Shown piece by piece: positions 26,792 through 35,086 of a stretch of DNA of 64,000 bases. The position numbers were made by a program, and so were the translations under genes. This DNA is from a candidate division FCPU426 bacterium (GTDB lineage Bacteria > Oederibacteriota > Muellerivitia > Muellerivitales > DAHXKG01): contig DAHXKG010000008.1 in assembly GCA_027366525.1 (NCBI GenBank), forward strand, positions 1 to 64,000. The letters run 5' to 3'. Position 1 is the first letter of the stretch. Each line of letters begins with the position of its first letter. The notes beneath the pieces are model-generated. The model saw nothing but the letters and a program-made list of their open reading frames with translations. It was not told the origin of the DNA and did no database searches.

Positions 26792-28430
26792 TGGTATTTA
26801 TGTTACAATTTTTCCTCCGGTCGGTAAGGGGAAAATGGTCACTCTTGCTGACCTCAAACAGGAATTGGAAAAATCCAATGTTGGATCTATTAACAATACA
26901 ATTTTAAGTCAATTAGTCAAACAACAAAATGGTCGACCCCAAAAAATATCCAATATTACTGCATCGCGTCCAGAAGCGACTCAATGTTTTGTGGAATTGA
27001 GTGATGATGCAATGGTTGCCAAAATAACAATTATTCCGCCACAATCCGACACTGAAAAATTTCAAACCATTGGTGATGTGCGAAACGCATTAACGCAACA
27101 TCAAGTGGTTTTTGGAATTGATGAAACCAAAATGAGCGAACTAGCAGCTCGATTGGAAGAAATGGCTTCGTCCAAAAATATGATTGAATCCGTTGAAATG
27201 GAAGTTGCATTTGGAATGCCTGTTAAAGATGGCGTGGATGCATCGTTAGAGTTTTTATACAAAAAAGAGACGGAGGCGGCAGCTTCAGAAGCTACCCCAG
27301 AAGGACTTCCTGAAGATGATGAGGGCCGAATTGATTATCGTGCAGTTCATCAAATTGACAACGTAACCAAAGGAACGGTTTTAGCTAGAAAAATTCCCGC
27401 ACAACCCGGTATTCCCGGAAAAACAGTTCGTGGAGAAACGATTGAACCTAAAGTGGGAAAAGATATTGAAGTGATTGCAAGCAAGGGCGTCATTGTCTCT
27501 CCTGAAAATCCGTCAGAATGGATTGCCGACTCAGAAGGACAGGTAATTGTAAAAGATAACAAAATTTCAGTTTTGGCACTTTATGAAATTCCAGGCGACG
27601 TTGACTTTTCAACGGGAAACATTGATTTCATTGGCACTGTGATTATTCGTGGCGACGTGAAGGATGGGTTTAAAGTTTTTGCAGGCGAAGATCTCGTAAT
27701 TAATGGTGTTGTAGAAGCTGCGGAACTGAAATGTGGAGGTCGCTTGACGATTGCAGGAGGGCTGAGTGGAGGGGACCGTGCTCAAGTGACCTGCGAACGG
27801 GATGCAACGATTAAATATGTTCGTAATGCAGTAGTTAAAGTTGGGGGAAATTTGACGGTGAATCAAGCGATTATGCATAGTAAAGTTACGGTTGGAAATA
27901 AGGTGGTGGTCGCTGGTAAAAAAGGTGTCATTGTGGGCGGACAAGTGGTAGCCGGTATTGAGATCATAGCGGCCTCGATGGGATCTAATTTTGCAACTCC
28001 GACAGAAGTGATTGTGGGTGAAATGTTGGGGCTTCGCGAAGAACTTCAGCAAGCGGAAAATGAATTGAAATTGGCTGTCGAAAATTTGGAAAAAACTAAA
28101 AAAGGCATTGTTTTTTTAAAAGATCTTCAAGCTAAATTGGGTGGAACATTACCTCCAGATAAAAAGGAACTATTTACAAAACTTACTCGAGCTCAATTTA
28201 AATTAATGGCGGATACGAAAACATTAACAGAGAAAAAACAGAAAATTGAAAAACAAGAAGCGGATGGAGCGGAAGATCGTCGGAAAAGAACCCGCGTGGC
28301 TTGTCTGGGCATTATTCATACCGGTGTTAAGATTACCATTAATCGTGCATCAAGACAAATCTCTGAAGAAATTAAATATTGTACTTTAACCGAAATAGAT
28401 GGAGAAATTAAGGTAGGACCTTATAAATAA
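26739..28430 (+). CDS. DUF342 / FapA family protein
   Basis: 563 residues. The N-terminal part has alpha/beta segments. The central part shows the DUF342 beta-helix with repeated short Val/Gly strands (VDFSTGNIDFIGTVIIRGDVKDGFKV, GGRLTIAGGLSGGDRA, NAVVKVGGNLTVNQAIMHSKVTVGN). A C-terminal coiled coil (about 430-510) follows. The gene starts at ATG 26739 with AAAGGGG eight bases upstream, inside the fliA end. DUF342 genes beside fliA are common in Firmicutes; FapA-like proteins are linked to surface polymers and polar flagella in some bacteria, but the mechanism is not established. Confidence 0.88.
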   Translation: MVVLKDMNGYITITTESDGIYVTIFPPVGKGKMVTLADLKQELEKSNVGSINNTILSQLVKQQNGRPQKISNITASRPEATQCFVELSDDAMVAKITIIPPQSDTEKFQTIGDVRNALTQHQVVFGIDETKMSELAARLEEMASSKNMIESVEMEVAFGMPVKDGVDASLEFLYKKETEAAASEATPEGLPEDDEGRIDYRAVHQIDNVTKGTVLARKIPAQPGIPGKTVRGETIEPKVGKDIEVIASKGVIVSPENPSEWIADSEGQVIVKDNKISVLALYEIPGDVDFSTGNIDFIGTVIIRGDVKDGFKVFAGEDLVINGVVEAAELKCGGRLTIAGGLSGGDRAQVTCERDATIKYVRNAVVKVGGNLTVNQAIMHSKVTVGNKVVVAGKKGVIVGGQVVAGIEIIAASMGSNFATPTEVIVGEMLGLREELQQAENELKLAVENLEKTKKGIVFLKDLQAKLGGTLPPDKKELFTKLTRAQFKLMADTKTLTEKKQKIEKQEADGAEDRRKRTRVACLGIIHTGVKITINRASRQISEEIKYCTLTEIDGEIKVGPYK

Positions 28431-28454
28431 ATAAGTTATTCGAGGATAATACGC

Positions 28455-28799
28455 ATGATCGGGTTTGATGGAAATTTTTTAGCCATGCAATCGGGGGCAA
28501 CGACAACCGTGCAATCGGCCCTTCAAGCAGAGATGATAGCTCAACAAGTCCAGGCTGAACGACGTGGATTGGAAGAAGTCCGAAAATTGAAAGAGCAGGT
28601 TAATGATTTGAATGAGATACCGTCTCAAATGAGTACAGGACGCGTTGGAGATTCGGAACAGGATAATCAGCCAGCTCCAGAAGATCAATTTTTACGGTCT
28701 TCGCCCAAATCGCCGGATGAATCAGATGATCCAAAGATCTCTTCAAAAAATATATCCAAGTTATCGGAGCCGATTCATCATATTGATTTGCGAGTGTAA
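28455..28799 (+). CDS. Hypothetical protein, coiled-coil N-terminus
   Basis: 114 residues, no recognised family. The first half is helical and charged (about 25-55, likely coiled coil); the second half is Ser/Pro/Asp-rich and probably disordered, ending HHIDLRV. There is no signal peptide or membrane segment. CGAGGA precedes the ATG. Small poorly conserved proteins often sit between DUF342 and DUF6115-like genes in flagellar clusters, so a flagellar link is plausible only by context. Confidence 0.7.
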   Translation: MIGFDGNFLAMQSGATTTVQSALQAEMIAQQVQAERRGLEEVRKLKEQVNDLNEIPSQMSTGRVGDSEQDNQPAPEDQFLRSSPKSPDESDDPKISSKNISKLSEPIHHIDLRV

Positions 28800-28802
28800 A
28801 CG

Positions 28803-29468
28803 ATGACGATTTTTATTTTCTTACAAGTTTTTTTTGATGCCATTTTCATTTTTGGATTTTTAGTCTTGATTTATTTTATGATCCATCGTTCTGATAAAAA
28901 AGAAGAGACGGATCTCATCCAAAACTTAAAAATTCATGATGTGAAGGAAGATTTAAAAGAAATGGTAAATACCATGACAGAACTAGGCCAAAAAACCTCT
29001 AATGAGCTTCAAGAAAAAGTGGAGCAGGCTCAACAATGGATGCATGAATTGAATTTTTTTATGAGGAAAAAATCAATATCAACACGTGGAAGTGATGCCC
29101 CAAGTTTTAATCGAGGTCGAGAGATACATAAAAAAATTAAGACAGTTAAGCCTAAAAAACGTTTTCCAAAGAAGCCCAAGCCGGTGGCTACGACTGCCGT
29201 GGACGATAAGTTGAAAACTTTATCCACTTCGAAACCCATAGAAAAACCGTCCTCATCGATTTCTTCCTTTACAAAACCTGGAAAAATAGCGTATGATTTT
29301 CCTAGAGTGGATATGCTGGGTATCCCAATTAAAACGATTGAAACCATTTATCGATTAGCCGATGAAAAAAAAGAAGTATTTCTTATTGCTAAGTCAGTGG
29401 ATTTGAGTGTGGCAGAAGTCCAATTGATTTTAAATTTACGCAGCGGACATTTTACAATATCAAACTAA
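28803..29468 (+). CDS. Single-pass membrane protein, SwrB/DUF6115-like
   Basis: 221 residues: an N-terminal membrane helix (about 3-26), a charged coiled coil, a basic Lys/Pro/Ser-rich linker, and a C-terminal helical motif GIPIKTIETIYRLADEKKEVFLIAKSVDLSVAEVQLILNLR. That last part resembles the helix-turn-helix-like end of DUF6115/SwrB proteins, which follow sigD in Bacillus and promote export-gate activation. The order fliA, DUF342, DUF6115-like supports this. Similarity is by pattern only. Confidence 0.65.
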   Translation: MTIFIFLQVFFDAIFIFGFLVLIYFMIHRSDKKEETDLIQNLKIHDVKEDLKEMVNTMTELGQKTSNELQEKVEQAQQWMHELNFFMRKKSISTRGSDAPSFNRGREIHKKIKTVKPKKRFPKKPKPVATTAVDDKLKTLSTSKPIEKPSSSISSFTKPGKIAYDFPRVDMLGIPIKTIETIYRLADEKKEVFLIAKSVDLSVAEVQLILNLRSGHFTISN

Positions 29469-29572
29469 TCTACAGGAGTTTAAAGAGAATCATTTGTGTT
29501 AAAATTCATGAATAACGTTTTTAGCTTGGCGTGTATGAACATGAGTTTTTAAAAAATTCAGGAAGGGATTAT

Positions 29573-30076
29573 GTGATTACAACAAATGAAGCGAATGTGA
29601 TATTAAAAAAATCGCAAGAACTCGCTAAAAGCTACTCAACTCCTGCAATGGATCGGCACGATAATCTGTCCCCGGATACCAAGTCGACAAAAATATTGCC
29701 GGGGTCGTTGATTGAGTCTATGTTTCTTCCTTTGGACTTTGGTGGGAAGAACGCACATATAAAAATCGAAGTTTATGGAAGTCAACGGCATTCAAACTGG
29801 GCAGATCCGATTATTCAAGAAAAGGCTTTTTATCTTGTTATCACGACTAAAACGGAATATCAAGGCACTATTCAGTGGAGTATTTATTTGAAAGGGAATG
29901 ATTTAGCATTGCAAGTGTACAGTAATCAAGCGAAAATGTCGGATCAAGTTCAACAAGTAGTTCAGACTGCTGAAATCGCTTTGCGTCAACAAGGATACCG
30001 TATACTATATCCAACAGTATTTTTAAAATATCCATTTCAAGTACCTAAAAAGTTTATAGTGGAATTGAGAGGCTAA
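29573..30076 (+). CDS. Possible FliK-like (hook-length control type) protein
   Basis: About 167 residues. The C-terminal 110 have the outline of a FliK C-terminal domain: LPLDFGGKNAHIKIEVYG, a long strand pair with WSIYLKGNDLALQVYSN, then a helix and IALRQQGYRILYPTVFLKY. It lies one base before an FlhB-C-terminal paralogue, and FliK normally acts on FlhB. The GTG at 29573 has GGAAGGG five bases upstream and is preferred over GTG 29531. The gap 29469-29572 holds no convincing gene. The assignment is an inference from pattern and neighbour. Confidence 0.5.
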   Translation: MITTNEANVILKKSQELAKSYSTPAMDRHDNLSPDTKSTKILPGSLIESMFLPLDFGGKNAHIKIEVYGSQRHSNWADPIIQEKAFYLVITTKTEYQGTIQWSIYLKGNDLALQVYSNQAKMSDQVQQVVQTAEIALRQQGYRILYPTVFLKYPFQVPKKFIVELRG

Positions 30077-30077
30077 A

Positions 30078-30389
30078 ATGCCATTTATTAGAAGCCGTTT
30101 TAACAATCGAGGTAACCGAAAAATGGCGATTGCTTTGACTTACAAACGTGATTCGATGGGCGCGCCACAAGTGGTTGCCAAGGGACGCGGTGTGATGGCC
30201 GATCGAATTTTAGAACTGGCTCAACAGCATCATGTTCCGGTAAAACAAGATAAGTTTTTGATGGAAACGTTGGATCAAGTTGGCTTGGGACAGCAAATTC
30301 CCGCTGAACTTTATCAAGCGGTGGCAGAGGTTTTAGTGGCTGTTTATCGAACAGAATCTGGTTTTAAGAAGCAGAATCCAGGACTCTAG
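30078..30389 (+). CDS. FlhB C-terminal domain paralogue (FlhX / EscU-YscU-type)
   Basis: 103 residues aligning with the cytoplasmic domain of FlhB: MAIALTYKRDSMGAPQVVAKGRGVMADRILELAQQHHVPV and IPAELYQAVAEVLVAVYR. The autocleavage motif NPTH and the whole membrane part are absent. Such free-standing copies (FlhX) occur in several phyla and can partly replace the cleaved FlhB C-domain in export switching. A full flhB is present at 19819, so this is a second, soluble copy. Confidence 0.9.
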   Translation: MPFIRSRFNNRGNRKMAIALTYKRDSMGAPQVVAKGRGVMADRILELAQQHHVPVKQDKFLMETLDQVGLGQQIPAELYQAVAEVLVAVYRTESGFKKQNPGL

Positions 30390-30437
30390 ATCGTTAAAAT
30401 TTAAAAAGGATGAATTTAAACTTGGAGAGAACTTGTT

Positions 30438-30473
30438 ATGGTGAAAAGATTTTCTTGGAAAGTAATTTTTTAA
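30438..30473 (+). CDS. Possible 11-residue leader ORF
   Basis: A short reading frame MVKRFSWKVIF with TTGGAGAG eight bases upstream of its ATG. Its TAA overlaps the ATG of the next gene as TAATG, an arrangement used for translational coupling. It may be chance; no similarity is claimed. Confidence 0.25.
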   Translation: MVKRFSWKVIF

Positions 30474-32575
30474 TGAAAAAAATTATTTGGAGTTTAAGTT
30501 TAGGGTTGTTGCTTGTGAGTTGTCTTATAAGCCGTGGGTATGCCCAAAATACCAATTCACTTATTTTTGATCAACCCAATTCGTCGGGAATAGGTCCACG
30601 AGCAATGGGCATGGGGAATGCCTTCAGCGCGGTAGCCGATGATACCTCAGCAGTTTACTGGAATCCGGCAGGTTTAGTTCAAATTCCAGCATATGCACTC
30701 TCACTTTCAAGTGCTCCAATCTATTTCCAACAAAAGCTTAATGGGGTTCCGCTGTTTGGAGAACCATATTATGCGTCAATCCAATTTGTAGCTCCTATTT
30801 CACAAGAAAATACATTAGCGATTTCTTTGTTTAGAAATTTTCATCCTCAAATCGATTTTTTTACTGGAAATACATCATTGTCGCTAGCTCAACAGGATGA
30901 GGCCAGCTATCTTTTAAATCCATCTTTTCAGGCAGATGAGTTGGTTTTATCATACGCGGCTGATTTTGCGTCGTTCCCGGATTTTTCAATCGGTGTTAAT
31001 GTTAAAAGTATTACCAATGATCGATATTACATAAGTAACTTCCCAATTAATGCAGCAAGTGAACCGGGCGTTTATAATGCTCTTCAAAATCCCATTCGTG
31101 TTCGAGGGTTTGGAGTTGATCTGGGGTTTTTATATCGAATTCCTTTAACGAAATACACGCAAGAGCTTCGAGCTGCTGTGGTATTAAAAAACTTGGTTAG
31201 TCGTGTGGATTTTTTAAATGGATTAATTTTCAATAGTACTTCTGGTGTTGCTTTTAATATTGGTCCTGGATTTGAAACCCAAGTTCCACCAGAAGCTATT
31301 ATTGGCGTTGCATATAAAAACAATGCGTTTTTTGGGATTCGCAATATTACAGATATCGATTTTGATCAAATTTCTGATCCACGATATAACAGCAATAATA
31401 ATAAATATATTCGTGTGGGAACAGAATTTTGGTTATTCCATGACATTCTTGGAATTCGCGGTGGATACGAGACACTTTTAAGCACGCCAGGAACCTTAAC
31501 CTTAGGGGCGAGTGTACGGGCTTTAAATGGTGATTTTGAGACCGACATTGCATATTTGAAGCCAATTTCACCGAATGTTCAAACTCAACCCAATTCTCAA
31601 ATTGCGACTTTAACGTCTAATGGCGTTAATTTTGAAGATTTTTATATTGGTCTTTCATATTACTTCGGGCAAGCTCCGGCTATCCCGCCACCGACCGTAC
31701 ATGCTTCAGTGTTTCCCCAAGCTTTTCAACCTTCGCAAGGTCAAACAGCTGCCTTTGCTTTAGATACTTCCGAAGGCATTCCTATAAAGAATTGGAATGT
31801 ATTTATTTATAATTCACAGAATCAACTGGTTCGAAATATTGGGGCGCAAGGCAATCCGCCTACAACGATTTTATGGGGTGGCGAAAACAATCAGTTCCAG
31901 CCCTTGCCGCCAGGGGTATATACATGGGCATTTCAAGTCCGAGATCGATTAAATCACGTTGGTGCTACACGAATTCATTCAGTTGAAATTTTGCCACCAC
32001 CTATATCTCCTGTTGCACCTAACCCCGCAAAATTGTATACTATGAGACAACAACAAGTTGCGCTGCTGAATCAAGAACGTCAACAACTATCCAATTTAGC
32101 GCAAAAGGAAATGCAAAAATTGCTAGCTGCAGCTACGCCAAACACAGCTCCTGCTTATGCCGGTCCGGTTTCTTATGTGACAAATGCAGCCGGAAATACA
32201 ACAGTACCTAGTGCGGGACCGGTACCGGTACTAGGGTTTACTAATTTACCACCGCAACAAGTACTCAATGTGCATTTCCGGCCAACTGCTACGGGTCAAA
32301 CGAATGTAGTTATTAATTATCAATCCCGACTCGATTATGTCCCTTATATTTACCAAGAAGCAGGACAAGTAATTCGATCGGCAGCGAAGTCGTTGGGCAC
32401 TTCAACCATCAATCAAGTAATTACCCATGTTTATTATGGGAAGAATGAAATGACAATTCAAACGCCTTCTGCTGTTGCTTTGGAATATGCTCACCGAGCT
32501 ATTCGGTTGCAACAAACATTAAATCTGTCCACGATTGTTATTGATGGACAAAAGGTAGCTCCAAATGGGATTTAA
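30473..32575 (+). CDS. PorV/PorQ-type outer-membrane protein with FlgD-like Ig and novel C-terminal domain
   Basis: About 700 residues. The ATG at 30473 gives a clear signal peptide (MKKIIWSLSLGLLLVS to YAQ); the ATG at 30410 would bury it. The first 380 residues resemble a PorV/PorQ/UPF0164 beta-barrel, opening with GIGPRAMGMGNAFSAVADDTSAVYWNPAGL. Then follow an FlgD-like Ig segment (IKNWNVFIYNSQNQLVRNIG ... LPPGVYTWAFQVRD), a Gln/Leu-rich helix, an Ala/Pro/Thr linker, and a C-terminal alpha/beta domain of about 110 residues that I do not recognise. It sits inside the flagellar run. Confidence 0.8.
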   Translation: MKKIIWSLSLGLLLVSCLISRGYAQNTNSLIFDQPNSSGIGPRAMGMGNAFSAVADDTSAVYWNPAGLVQIPAYALSLSSAPIYFQQKLNGVPLFGEPYYASIQFVAPISQENTLAISLFRNFHPQIDFFTGNTSLSLAQQDEASYLLNPSFQADELVLSYAADFASFPDFSIGVNVKSITNDRYYISNFPINAASEPGVYNALQNPIRVRGFGVDLGFLYRIPLTKYTQELRAAVVLKNLVSRVDFLNGLIFNSTSGVAFNIGPGFETQVPPEAIIGVAYKNNAFFGIRNITDIDFDQISDPRYNSNNNKYIRVGTEFWLFHDILGIRGGYETLLSTPGTLTLGASVRALNGDFETDIAYLKPISPNVQTQPNSQIATLTSNGVNFEDFYIGLSYYFGQAPAIPPPTVHASVFPQAFQPSQGQTAAFALDTSEGIPIKNWNVFIYNSQNQLVRNIGAQGNPPTTILWGGENNQFQPLPPGVYTWAFQVRDRLNHVGATRIHSVEILPPPISPVAPNPAKLYTMRQQQVALLNQERQQLSNLAQKEMQKLLAAATPNTAPAYAGPVSYVTNAAGNTTVPSAGPVPVLGFTNLPPQQVLNVHFRPTATGQTNVVINYQSRLDYVPYIYQEAGQVIRSAAKSLGTSTINQVITHVYYGKNEMTIQTPSAVALEYAHRAIRLQQTLNLSTIVIDGQKVAPNGI

Positions 32576-34142
32576 AAAACTAATTCTTTTGACTGCATTA
32601 GTGCTTTTAACGGGAACGGCCTGGGGAAGTTATTTTACCCTTGGGGGTGTATCCGGATTTGGGGCTAGACCTATTGGAATGGGTGAAGCGTATGCGAGTG
32701 TGGCCGATGGCCCAAGTGCTATTTTTTATAACCCGGCAGGACTAGTTCAGGTACTTCGACCCACTATTTCAGGCATGGGAGCTGCACTTTTAAATGGAAA
32801 AGAATTTACGGGCGACTTGGAATATGTTCAGCCTTTTGGTGATCAGATGGCATGGGCGATTGCAAGCACGGAATTGTATCACACAGAAGGGGCTTTAACC
32901 GTCGAGCGAGTTTATTACGTGACTTTAGCAACGCCGTTATCCATCAATAAGTCATTTTCATTTGGTGTTAATTTTAAATATTACACGGTGAGTTCTTCAG
33001 TTCTCCCTGATAGTGCAGGCGATGCATTTGGAATTGATTTAGGCTTTTTATATCATATCCCCATTCCTAATCCAACTTATGGAAAGCAAATCAACTTGGG
33101 TTTGAGTGTTCAAAACTTGGATACAGTGCTCACCCAATCCAACGGAGCGAGCCAACAACTTCCCACAGACGTTCATGTGGGATTAAGCTATCAAATTAAT
33201 AATTCCTTAGAAGCTGCGTTCGAAACCGAATCGTTTAAAGATCCGGATACAAACGGAAAAGTAACCATCCTTCATGCCGGCATTGAGGCTTGGTTCTTTC
33301 AAGACCATTTGGGTTTAAGAACGGGTTATGATGGATTCCAAACATTAAATGGTGAATTTACCGCTGGTATTAGTTACCGGGGGTCAAGCTGGGGAATTGA
33401 CTATGCCTATATTGGGCATCCGCAGTTCTTGGGGTCATCACATCGTATTTCTGCCGAATGGCGTTTTGGAAGAAGTTTCTTGGGGAATTCAGAAACATTT
33501 GTTCCTCAAGATGTCGTGGCTTATGTTCGCGGCAACATTATTACCATTCAATGGACAGGGTCGCGAAGTATTAACTTAGAAGGTTATAATGTTTATTTTA
33601 CCAAAACGTCAGGTTCAAACTATGTCAAAATCAATCAAAAACCGATTCAAGAAAATTACTATGCTGTTCGAGGTCTTGAAAAAAACACTACATATTATTT
33701 TGTTGTAACTTCGGTTATGAATACAAAGCCGCCGATGGAAAGCCAATATTCACGTGAGGTTCGAGCGATCACAACTTCGGCTCCAGTAGCGCCTGTTTTG
33801 GCTAAAGCGCAAGTAAGCCAAGAGGGGGCCATCGATGTGGCTCGGCAATTTGACATGGTTTCCTTTGGAAGTCCAGCCAAGCAGGGCTTAAAAGGATATA
33901 ACATTTATATGTCAGAGGTTCAGGGTGGGCGATTTATTAAGGTGAATGGGTTGCCAATTGGGAATGTGCCAACCTATGTTGTTCGTCACCTATCCATTGG
34001 ACAAACCTATTATTTCCGCTTTACTTCAGTGGGGACCAATGGGGTGGAAAGTGCACCTTCGAAAGAAGTTTCGGCGATTGCATTGCCTTATGCGACGGTG
34101 ATTCAATCAACGCTTACATTGCCTAAAAAATCAAAACCTTAA
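32565..34142 (+). CDS. PorV/PorQ-type outer-membrane protein with two fibronectin III domains
   Basis: 525 residues with a signal peptide (FKKLILLTALVLLTGTAWG). The barrel part (about 20-310) opens with GARPIGMGEAYASVADGPSAIFYNPAGL, the same signature as its upstream neighbour. Two fibronectin type III-like repeats follow (about 315-405 and 415-510), seen in ITIQWTGSRSINLEGYNVYF, NTTYYFVVTSV and GQTYYFRFTSV. It overlaps the previous gene by 11 bases, so the two are co-translated. Transport or surface-anchoring function is not known. Confidence 0.82.
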   Translation: MGFKKLILLTALVLLTGTAWGSYFTLGGVSGFGARPIGMGEAYASVADGPSAIFYNPAGLVQVLRPTISGMGAALLNGKEFTGDLEYVQPFGDQMAWAIASTELYHTEGALTVERVYYVTLATPLSINKSFSFGVNFKYYTVSSSVLPDSAGDAFGIDLGFLYHIPIPNPTYGKQINLGLSVQNLDTVLTQSNGASQQLPTDVHVGLSYQINNSLEAAFETESFKDPDTNGKVTILHAGIEAWFFQDHLGLRTGYDGFQTLNGEFTAGISYRGSSWGIDYAYIGHPQFLGSSHRISAEWRFGRSFLGNSETFVPQDVVAYVRGNIITIQWTGSRSINLEGYNVYFTKTSGSNYVKINQKPIQENYYAVRGLEKNTTYYFVVTSVMNTKPPMESQYSREVRAITTSAPVAPVLAKAQVSQEGAIDVARQFDMVSFGSPAKQGLKGYNIYMSEVQGGRFIKVNGLPIGNVPTYVVRHLSIGQTYYFRFTSVGTNGVESAPSKEVSAIALPYATVIQSTLTLPKKSKP

Positions 34143-34157
34143 ATTCAGGAGAAGTAG

Positions 34158-34949
34158 ATGCCAAGTGGACTTTATATAGCAGCATCAGGAATGAATGCAA
34201 CCATTCAACAACAGAATGTTATTGCTAATAATTTGGCTAATCTTAATACGACAGGTTTCAAAGGAAGCAGCGCCGTTGATGTAGCATTTCCAACATATCT
34301 TTATACGCGATTAAACGATCAATATCTTAAATCGCTAAATGGCGTGCAAAATTTGATACAACCCATTGGCTTGATGGGTGGCGGTGTGGACACTGAAGAA
34401 GTTGCAACTGATTTTGCGCAAGGCTCCATGCTTCAAACTAAAGCGCCGTTGGACTTTGCAATTAATGGGAAAGGCTTTTTTACCATTCAAGGACCCAATG
34501 GTCATTTATTGTATACCCGAGATGGAAGTTTTAACTTAAATTCCAATGGGGAACTCGTTACCAAAGATGGATATCCAGTTTTGGGACATGCGGGTACGAT
34601 TTATATTAATAGCAATGGACATAAAATTGTTGTGGATTCTCAAGGAGATATTTCGGTTGATAATCAACCGATTGATCAATTGCAAATTTCAAATATCTCC
34701 AATTTAAATCGATTGGTGAAATTAGGTCATTCGCTTTATGAAGTACCTCAAGGTGATTTTGTTAATTTTGAACCCAACCACGTTCAGGTTGAGCAAGGCT
34801 ATTTGGAACAATCCAATGTGAATGGGATTCAAGAAATGGTTTCAATGATTGCGGCTTATCGTTCATATGAAACTAATGCAAAAGTTGTTTCCATGTATGA
34901 TGAAATTATGGGTGATGCGGCCACGCAGGTGGGCGATATCAATGCTTGA
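34158..34949 (+). CDS. flgF: Flagellar basal-body rod protein FlgF
   Basis: Rod protein of 263 residues. N-terminal SGLYIAASGMNATIQQQNVIANNLANLNTTGFKG, middle GKGFFTIQGPNGHLLYTRDGSFNLNSNGELVTKDGYPVLG, C-terminal EQGYLEQSNVNGIQEMVSMIAAYRSYETNAKVV. Distinguished from flgG at 35087 by its shorter, more divergent core and its position first in the pair; the two could be swapped in name. Ribosome site AGGAGAAG. Confidence 0.92.
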   Translation: MPSGLYIAASGMNATIQQQNVIANNLANLNTTGFKGSSAVDVAFPTYLYTRLNDQYLKSLNGVQNLIQPIGLMGGGVDTEEVATDFAQGSMLQTKAPLDFAINGKGFFTIQGPNGHLLYTRDGSFNLNSNGELVTKDGYPVLGHAGTIYINSNGHKIVVDSQGDISVDNQPIDQLQISNISNLNRLVKLGHSLYEVPQGDFVNFEPNHVQVEQGYLEQSNVNGIQEMVSMIAAYRSYETNAKVVSMYDEIMGDAATQVGDINA

Positions 34950-34989
34950 AATACGAGGTGGAAGTCAGTAGAATTTTAATGTGTTTTAA

Positions 34990-35018
34990 AACGGCTGGAC
35001 TGCTAGGCAGAAGCCGTT
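34990..35018 (+). promoter_or_regulatory. Structured RNA element upstream of flgG (type shared with flgE)
   Basis: Outer arms AACGGCT (34990-34996) and AGCCGTT (35012-35018) enclose an internal loop GGA on the left and A on the right, then an inner stem CTGC/GCAG with a TAG loop. The same plan with different stem bases occurs at 46144-46175 before flgE. It is 68 bases before flgG and has no T run, so it is unlikely to be a terminator. The flgF-flgG gap (34950-35086) otherwise holds only the ribosome site AAAAGGAGGA. Confidence 0.5.
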
Positions 35019-35086
35019 CTTCGTAATCGACTAATAACGAGGAAACACAAGTGGTTGTAGTTAAGCTTTGCTGAAAAGGAGGATTT

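Noticed and set aside
27609-28052. Minus-strand 147-residue frame opposite the DUF342 gene
   Set aside because: Open by chance within a low-stop region; composition rich in His/Asn/Ser and without start signals.
29469-29572. Small frames between the SwrB-like and FliK-like genes
   Set aside because: Only frames shorter than 20 codons without a convincing pattern; left as untranslated spacer.
30410-30472. Earlier ATG at 30410 for the large PorV-type protein
   Set aside because: It would put 21 residues in front of a good signal peptide, and its ribosome site is too close to the ATG.
34990-35018. c-di-GMP (GEMM-type) riboswitch before flgG
   Set aside because: The element is only about 29 bases and lacks the tetraloop/receptor and the conserved core of that riboswitch.
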